From Cymbomonas tetramitiformis (lineage: Eukaryota; Chlorophyta; Pyramimonadophyceae; Pyramimonadales; Pyramimonadaceae): a DNA stretch of 64,000 nucleotides. Positions 58,630 to 64,000 of the stretch are shown here, one piece after another. Every line of letters starts with the position of its first letter. Positions within the stretch are counted from its first letter, which is position 1. A program made the translations under genes and the position numbers. The stretch is taken from contig LGRX02035124.1 of NCBI GenBank assembly GCA_001247695.2, positions 1-64,000 of the forward strand. The letters run 5' to 3'. Under the pieces are notes generated by a model. That model had not been told where the DNA came from. It saw only the letters and a list, made by a program, of their open reading frames with translations, and made no database searches.

Positions 58630-59978
58630 TCATTGTAAATTGTGTTGACGGCTTGAAGTGGCGATCATCGGCGGAATCCACGGAGTCTCACGGAAGGCGG
58701 GCCAATCCTCATCTCCCTCGGCGAAACCCAGCATCGCAACTGGCTCGGGCTCGAAGGCGAAGTCCAGACTCCCTGCGTGCTGAGGCATGCCTGCCGCGCT
58801 GGGATCCTCGGCCGGCACGGAGTGCACGCCGGAGTCCGCGGCGGGCGGGTGATCGAGACATGGAGGCGGGTCGGAATGAGGGGCGACGAAGGTCATTACC
58901 GCCGCATCCGGCGGCGGGTCAGGCTGCTGCTCCGTAAGCACCACAGACTGGGCGGTGGCACCACCAGCCCCCTGAAACGAGGCGAGGGCGGCAGTAAACT
59001 CACGCGGCAGCGGTCGATTGCCCGCCGGAAGAGCGGAGTCGGGGACACGGGAGGGATTGTAGGCCTCCTTGCACGTGTAGGGGCAAATGCCTCTGGTGTC
59101 GGGGTGGGAGTCGGTGAGCCCCCATAACCGAAAGCAGAGGATGCACGGGTACCCGACACCCTTCCAGCGCATGATGAGGGCGCTAGCCGGCTCGGGCCGC
59201 CACTCACCCACGGGCTTGATGGTGTGGGACGGCTCGCGATGGGCGGAGGCGGAGTTGAACGAGGGCTTCTTCGGACGGGCACCGTCACCACCACCACCAC
59301 CAGGCGGAGAGGAGGGGACGGTGTCGGCGGCGGGGGTGGCAAAAGACAATTCCTCCCTCCACACCGTGCGCACACGCAGGCACAACGTGGAGAAAGAGAA
59401 CTGCGCACCACTACGGAGCTCACGGATGATGGGGACGTACAACGGGGTCACGAAGGGCGATTGCTTGGCGGAGTCGGCGAGGATGTGCCACAAGTCCTTG
59501 ACGCGCTTCTCCTCGTTGTAATTGTTGTTGATGCGGGCGTGCTTGTCGCCCAAGTTACGGATAGCGGTAAGTTGAGGGGCGGGGTCGTTGTTCTCGTCGA
59601 TGATGGTGGAACGCATTTTGACCCAAAAACGGTCCGTGTCGGAATCCGGCACTCCCTCCACCTCGTTCCTCAGACGTTGAATAACGTAGCGTCCATCTCC
59701 AGGGTGGTAACGCGCCGCCTCGGTGTAAAGTGCCAAGGCAGTCCCACGAAGAACCACTGGTAAGACGGTGAAAATGATCTCGTTTAGGACGACGTGGTAG
59801 AAGTCATAATCGTGCTCGAGGTCGAGGAGCTTGGGAAAATCCGTGAAGGAGATGGGGAAGAGAACGTGACGGAGCGCGGAGAGGAGGGCAGCAAAATCGG
59901 TGTCGGCAGTGTCGTTGTCGAGCGTGAAACCGTTCTTAGGGTTGTACCCTCCAGTGCGCAAAATTGTGCCTGGGGCAC
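58630..59978 (-). pseudogene. Copia-type gag fragment truncated by an LTR
   Basis: About 448 residues of gag-like protein: a helical capsid region (FAALLSALRHVLFPISFTDF, ALALYTEAARYHPGDGRYVI) and an unusual Cys/His cluster (CILCFRLWGL, HPDTRGICPYTC) in the position of the zinc knuckle, then a Pro-rich acidic tail. The DGR block parallels the other copia-like gag proteins in this window. The open frame continues upstream into the LTR at 59979-60158, so the natural N-terminus is lost. It is probably an old gag-only relative into which the next element inserted. Confidence 0.65.
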
Positions 59979-60158
59979 TACGACAGATGCTCGGAAATAT
60001 GTTTTTGATTGAACGTGCAAAGGTACACAATTCGGATTTTATAATACACTGGATCAGGGCCAGATTGAGGTACAAACGATAATTCGGTTCCGAGCTCTGA
60101 AGGCTAAACACTTCTCAAGTGCTCCACTTATTCACTCGTCACTCAGGTTGCAGGGTCA
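59979..60158 (-). repeat. 180-bp LTR (3' copy) of the polyglutamine-gag element
   Basis: On the minus strand it runs from TGACCCTGCAACCTGAG to CTGTCGTA. It is clearly related to 28962-29142 and the inverted copy at about 35190-35385. It lies 320 bases behind the gag stop with no pol genes between, so this element is also a gag-only or deleted form. Confidence 0.75.
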
Positions 60159-60259
60159 ACCACTCGACAGCCGATGTCACACTTCGGCTCAACGTTCAAT
60201 TCCCGATCCGATCTCATTTCTAATTCCGATTCGTCATTCTCGATTCAGATGCTATGTCG

Positions 60260-60500
60260 ACACACTGACACGATGACTGCCACACAGTACTGTCATACTA
60301 CTGTACTATCATACTATCATACTGTCATACTGGCATACTGTCATAGCCCTGACATCTGATATTCGATTTCATTGTCTTTCCGACCCCGATGCGAATCTGA
60401 CCATTCTTCGAGGGTCTGACTGAGTGCCACGATGACACCCCCCACAGTACTGTCATACTACTATAGTGTCATAGTGTCATAGTGTCATACTGTCATACCC
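60260..60500. repeat. TGTCATA/CTGTCATAC array at the gag 3' end
   Basis: Short units (ACTGTCATACT, ATAGTGTCATAGTGTCAT) recur irregularly, the complement of the TGACAG array at 34860-35200. The last codons of the gag frame are encoded by it. Confidence 0.6.
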
Positions 60501-63500
60501 CGGACATCTGGTACTCATTCTCATCGTGATTTCAAGGTAGCTCTGCTCGTCCTCACAGGTAGCAAGTGCCAAGACCTCCTCGGAGAACTCCTCTGGGACG
60601 CCGTCCACCGAGGAGATGTCCTCCTGCTGCTCGATGGCCCAGACGACGGCGGCTACGAACCCAGGAGAATTTGCCAATCGAGCAGGGGCATTGGCCCTCC
60701 ACTCCTTGAGCTTGGTCTCATCCGTGCAGTTACGGACGATGTGCTCCGCGGAGCCGCAGGCGAAGCACCGGCGGACCTTCGGAGCGTCAGGGCGGGAGAG
60801 ACCAGGTGGTGGTGGCAATGGGGTAACTGCCGCGGCAGCGGTAGTGGTGGGCCCATTCTCCAGCATGGCGAGTGCTGGGCGGCTCGAGGAGGGGGTGCGC
60901 CTGAAGAAGGGGGTGCGAGGAGATGGGTTCGCGAAGGAAACAGTACGGGGAGGACGGTCTTGAGTGCGCCTCTGAGCTGCCTCCGTGTCAATGTCATTCT
61001 CCACCTCCTCAGCGACCTCCCGTATCTTCAACAGGGCGTTGTGGGTGCCTGGGATATCGTCAGTGGCAGCCTTCCTTTCCCACTCCTCTGGCTTGGAGAC
61101 ATCCAGGTGGATGGCTCTCAGGCGCCGCATCACCTTGGGTGCGTACTTCAACCCTCGGCGGTACGTGGAGAGCATGGACAGGTTGGACATCTCCACGCAA
61201 TTGGGGACCCTACCAGCCAGGAAGTTGACTGAGGCCATGCGGGTCTCCAATCGCGAAAAGTACTCCGCCGCGGTCTCACTCGACGCCTGCCTCAGTGCAA
61301 TGGCCTCGTCGTGTGCGTTCTCCAGGTAGGCCTGTGTTAGGGAGCACACCGCCAGATCGCTGAAGAACACGTCCAGCTCCACGTAGCGCCGGTGCCAGGC
61401 CTGGTCGGACCCGAAAGTTCCCGCCGCACGCTCTAAGAATTTCTTCTGCTGGTCCTGTAGGGTGTGCTCCTTGAAGCTCCAGAGAAGGCTCGACACGCTC
61501 GCCTGGTACTCCGATACAGACGGCGTACAGCTGGGAGTGGTCAGCGCCTCGATCACGATGGCCTCTTGGAATATCTTCCGCACCATGTTGGAGTAGTGCT
61601 CCAACTGCGCCAGTAGGCCATCCTTGTCGGCCGATTTAGTGTCGGACGCGGAGCGAGGGAATCTGGTCACACCCCTGATCAGCTTCAGCATCATCTCCTT
61701 GGTTTTGTGCTCCAGGCGGACCTCGTCCGAAGATGCTCGCAGATTAGTGCCCTGCGGCAGCCGGATGATGCCTGGTACAAAGGGGGTGGCGCTGGGAGAG
61801 AGTACGGGGTTCGCAGCGGCGGCGGAGTGAACGGGGTTTGCGGCGACGGAGTGGGGGAAACGGGCTGAAGGTGGTGGTCCCGGGGCATGCGCGGGCGGGA
61901 GCGCAGGCGCGGGATTTGTGGGGACTGCAGTTGAGGTAGGCGGTAATGCAGGGGCTGGTGGCCCGGGATTAGGCGGTGGTGCGGGTGTTGATGATGGAGC
62001 GGGGAGTGGAAGAGGTGTATGGAGAGGCATGGGGGTGGGTGGTTGTGCGGCCACCACGCTCATGCTTCGGTACCAGTCGGAGTTGCTGACTTCAGACCAT
62101 GCGGCGAGCCCGTCCTGGTCGAAGTTCTGCATCTCAGACTCCCGCGCAGTGGCAGGAATCCACTCCCACACTGGCTGTCCCATGCTCGTAGACCGCACAT
62201 TGGCTGCGGCTGGGTCCCCCATAGCCATATCCATGACCTCGCGGTCGACCATGAGGACCCAGGTCTCCACACGAGGGTTGGTAAGGAGCAGCGGAGTGTG
62301 ATGAAGGCGACCTCCCATGCGTGCATAGGCTGTCAATGGGGCTCCCAGCAGGTGCATGATGGTGAAGAGGATGGTGTCGCCTTGTACTCCAGCCCTGCGA
62401 CGTTCGTCTCGTGGTAAAGAGACGGTCGCTGCGCCTCGCACCCCCGCTGACTGATGTACCCACAGAGATCCGCCGTCGTGAGTAATGAAGAGGGCCCGGA
62501 CCTCTGGATAATGGGGGTAAGAGGGACCGGGTCCCCGATCGGGATCACCAGAAGGGTCTGGGGGTGGATCGTCAGGGGGACTTGGGGGCGAGTTCCTGGG
62601 GCTGGGGACTCTGCGCTCTGAATCAGGGTCACCACCGCCATGTACCACCGACTCCATCGATTGGCGTCGGCGAGCCACCATCATGTTTAGGGGGGCCTGA
62701 GTGGGAGGCTCAATAGGGGCTGCTCCAGCGACAGTCAGAGACTCTGGAGGGGTCTCGCTGTCTGCAGCGTCCGCCTCGAGGGGCCGATCCGCCGTCAGGG
62801 CTCCCTGTGCACCGCTCTGGGGGTCGTCTGATGGGGGGTTTTCTGCAGATATCGCTGCGCCTGACGGGGCGAGCTCTCTTGAGAGCACCGCAGAGAGGTT
62901 CAGGGCTTGCACTGCCGCAAGGACCTCCCTGCGGATATGCTCACTCCGGTTGCTCGCGTCCGAATCAGACCCGGATCTGCGAGCGGCTCTCCGCCTGCGC
63001 TCTGCCCGCGCAAGTGTGCCCCGGCTCCCCCTGGACCCCGTACTGGTGCGGCTGGCGTCCGTCCCAGACTCGGGGTCGGAGTGCTCTGGCGAACGGCTCA
63101 GGCTCGGGATATGCCTGCCATGCGTTGCCGGGCCCGAGGACTCCCTCCGTGAGCGTCGACGCCTGCGGGCCTCTGGATCAGCTGTCACCGCTGGGAGGTG
63201 GCGCACCAAAAGTGAGGCCCCGCTCGGAGCGCCCTGTCGGAATCCGCCATCAGGGGGTGCTTGCAGGGGGTCTGGGAGAATTGCGGCGCCAATGCTAATG
63301 AAGGGCGGCTGCAGTGAGGGGTCCGCCGCAGGGTCGTACAGCATTGAAGTAGGTACCAGCTGTTGCGGCTGTGGCTGCTGCTGCTGCTGCTGCTGTTGCT
63401 GCCGCTGCTGCTGTTGCTGCTGCTGTAACTGCTGCTGCTGGAACTGCTGCTGCTGTAGCTGCTGCTGCATTGGCTCCAGCGGCTGTTGCTGCTGTGGCCA

Positions 63501-63866
63501 CTGTTGCTGGTACGCCAGCCACTGCTGCTGCTGTTGCAGATGCTGTTGATATGGCGTGGGGTACGAACCCATGGGGTGATGAGACCCCAATGTAAATGGT
63601 ACTGGGGACACTCCCCCAGCGATGGGCGCTGTCTGAGGGAGTACCCAGCTGGAGCCATTCCACACAGCTTGCGCAGGGGTGCCGTCGGGTAGAGTATATG
63701 GGCGTGGTACAGCGGTATAGGGCATGGTAGTGCCCGGGAGAGGGAAGGGGAAGGTGGAAGCGTATGCGGCGGGGGACGGAAAGGAGAGGGGTGAAAATAA
63801 TGGGGGGCGTAGTGGTTCTGCACTGACTCCCATGTTGGAAAGCGGCTCTGATGTATGCTGCGACAT
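60477..63866 (-). CDS. Polyglutamine-rich gag protein with CCHC zinc knuckle
   Basis: A long gag, 1129 residues from the Met at 63866, which matches the start of the truncated copy at 31706; the frame remains open to 63914. The N-terminal 110 residues are Pro-rich (PGTTMPYTAVPRPYTLPDG). A polyglutamine tract follows (63361-63545), then Ser/Arg-rich segments (about residues 235-330) and a long Pro/Ala-rich spacer. A helical capsid-like domain begins near 61750 (LEHKTKEMMLKLIRGV, RRYVELDVFFSDLAVCSLTQAY, ETRMASVNFLAGRVPN). The knuckle CFACGSAEHIVRNC lies at about 60725-60770. Large size, low complexity and a single knuckle fit gypsy gag proteins. No protease or pol follows before the LTR at 60158. 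The frame is intact. Confidence 0.8.
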   Translation of the reverse strand: MSQHTSEPLSNMGVSAEPLRPPLFSPLSFPSPAAYASTFPFPLPGTTMPYTAVPRPYTLPDGTPAQAVWNGSSWVLPQTAPIAGGVSPVPFTLGSHHPMGSYPTPYQQHLQQQQQWLAYQQQWPQQQQPLEPMQQQLQQQQFQQQQLQQQQQQQRQQQQQQQQQPQPQQLVPTSMLYDPAADPSLQPPFISIGAAILPDPLQAPPDGGFRQGAPSGASLLVRHLPAVTADPEARRRRRSRRESSGPATHGRHIPSLSRSPEHSDPESGTDASRTSTGSRGSRGTLARAERRRRAARRSGSDSDASNRSEHIRREVLAAVQALNLSAVLSRELAPSGAAISAENPPSDDPQSGAQGALTADRPLEADAADSETPPESLTVAGAAPIEPPTQAPLNMMVARRRQSMESVVHGGGDPDSERRVPSPRNSPPSPPDDPPPDPSGDPDRGPGPSYPHYPEVRALFITHDGGSLWVHQSAGVRGAATVSLPRDERRRAGVQGDTILFTIMHLLGAPLTAYARMGGRLHHTPLLLTNPRVETWVLMVDREVMDMAMGDPAAANVRSTSMGQPVWEWIPATARESEMQNFDQDGLAAWSEVSNSDWYRSMSVVAAQPPTPMPLHTPLPLPAPSSTPAPPPNPGPPAPALPPTSTAVPTNPAPALPPAHAPGPPPSARFPHSVAANPVHSAAAANPVLSPSATPFVPGIIRLPQGTNLRASSDEVRLEHKTKEMMLKLIRGVTRFPRSASDTKSADKDGLLAQLEHYSNMVRKIFQEAIVIEALTTPSCTPSVSEYQASVSSLLWSFKEHTLQDQQKKFLERAAGTFGSDQAWHRRYVELDVFFSDLAVCSLTQAYLENAHDEAIALRQASSETAAEYFSRLETRMASVNFLAGRVPNCVEMSNLSMLSTYRRGLKYAPKVMRRLRAIHLDVSKPEEWERKAATDDIPGTHNALLKIREVAEEVENDIDTEAAQRRTQDRPPRTVSFANPSPRTPFFRRTPSSSRPALAMLENGPTTTAAAAVTPLPPPPGLSRPDAPKVRRCFACGSAEHIVRNCTDETKLKEWRANAPARLANSPGFVAAVVWAIEQQEDISSVDGVPEEFSEEVLALATCEDEQSYLEITMRMSTRCPGYDSMTL
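63361..63545 (-). repeat. CAG/CTG repeat encoding polyglutamine
   Basis: An impure CTG-rich tract (plus strand) giving runs of Gln with interspersed Leu, Pro and Trp in the gag. A shorter version exists at the break of the other gag copy (about 31341-31375 and 29143-29190). Confidence 0.85.
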
Positions 63867-64000
63867 GATACTGTTGAGCTGATCAAATCGAGAGCTGGGT
63901 GTGGCAAAAGCCACAGGTGAGCAGAGGATAGAGTCTGCCCGCCTTTTATTTACTCTTCGATGTCGCTTTCTGGGGGCGAAGGAGGAGGAGAAGGAGCGGG
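63867..64000 (-). other. Leader of the gag element, cut by the window end
   Basis: GTGGCAAAAGCCACAGGTGAGCAG matches the sequence upstream of the other gag start near 31750. The 5' LTR should lie beyond the window. Confidence 0.5.

Noticed and set aside
1..64000. CRISPR arrays or bacterial operons
   Set aside because: The tandem repeats have no CRISPR-like short spacers, and spliced genes and LTR elements show a eukaryotic genome.

Overview
The window is nuclear DNA of a eukaryote, most likely a photosynthetic one (an alga). Two multi-exon host genes with GT-AG introns sit in a sea of transposable elements, and one of them (a DUF3611 family protein with a basic N-terminal extension) is of a cyanobacterial/plastid type. 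The lineage cannot be fixed from this sequence alone.

Layout. (1) 1-14.7 kb: an AT-rich endogenous virus-like element of the Polinton / Polinton-like virus (PLV) kind, cut by the left window edge. It has a protein-primed family B DNA polymerase, a DUF5754 gene, an rve integrase, a class 3 lipase-like gene, a probable minor capsid and major capsid protein, a retropepsin-like protease and three fibre-like proteins with the same N-terminus. Palindromes follow several stop codons, and TATA-like boxes sit just before most starts. Its right end abuts a decayed LINE (14.7-17.4 kb, minus) whose reverse transcriptase is cut at the junction. (2) 18.6-25 kb, minus: a Ty3/gypsy-type polyprotein in the order RT, RNase H, DNMT3-like cytosine methyltransferase, integrase, PHD finger, and a second, amino-type SAM methyltransferase-like domain. 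It carries several frameshifts and two copies of a 334-347 bp TA-flanked MITE. (3) 26.9-28.4 kb, plus: a second gypsy remnant with integrase C-terminus, chromodomain and a different C5-methyltransferase. (4) 28.4-35.4 kb: nested debris, namely LTR copies, a gag gene split by a 2.1 kb hairpin-rich TIR transposon holding six 185-bp tandem repeats, and a degenerate minisatellite. (5) 35.4-44 kb: mostly unique DNA with two divergently transcribed host genes, DUF3611 (minus, 4 exons) and a Borealin-like chromosomal passenger gene (plus, 5 exons). (6) 44.06-47.64 kb: a complete gag-only LTR element with identical LTRs and a 5-bp target duplication. (7) 49.18-58.11 kb: a complete Ty1/copia element with a single 2397-residue polyprotein, two near-identical LTRs and a 5-bp target duplication. 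(8) 58.6-64 kb, minus: a gag fragment, then an LTR and a long polyglutamine gag with a CCHC knuckle that continues past the window.

The most unusual content is the recruitment of methyltransferases by LTR retroelements: two unrelated C5-methyltransferases plus an amino-methyltransferase-like domain within 10 kb. The PLV-type element, with a retropepsin-like protease and conserved palindromes behind its genes, comes next.
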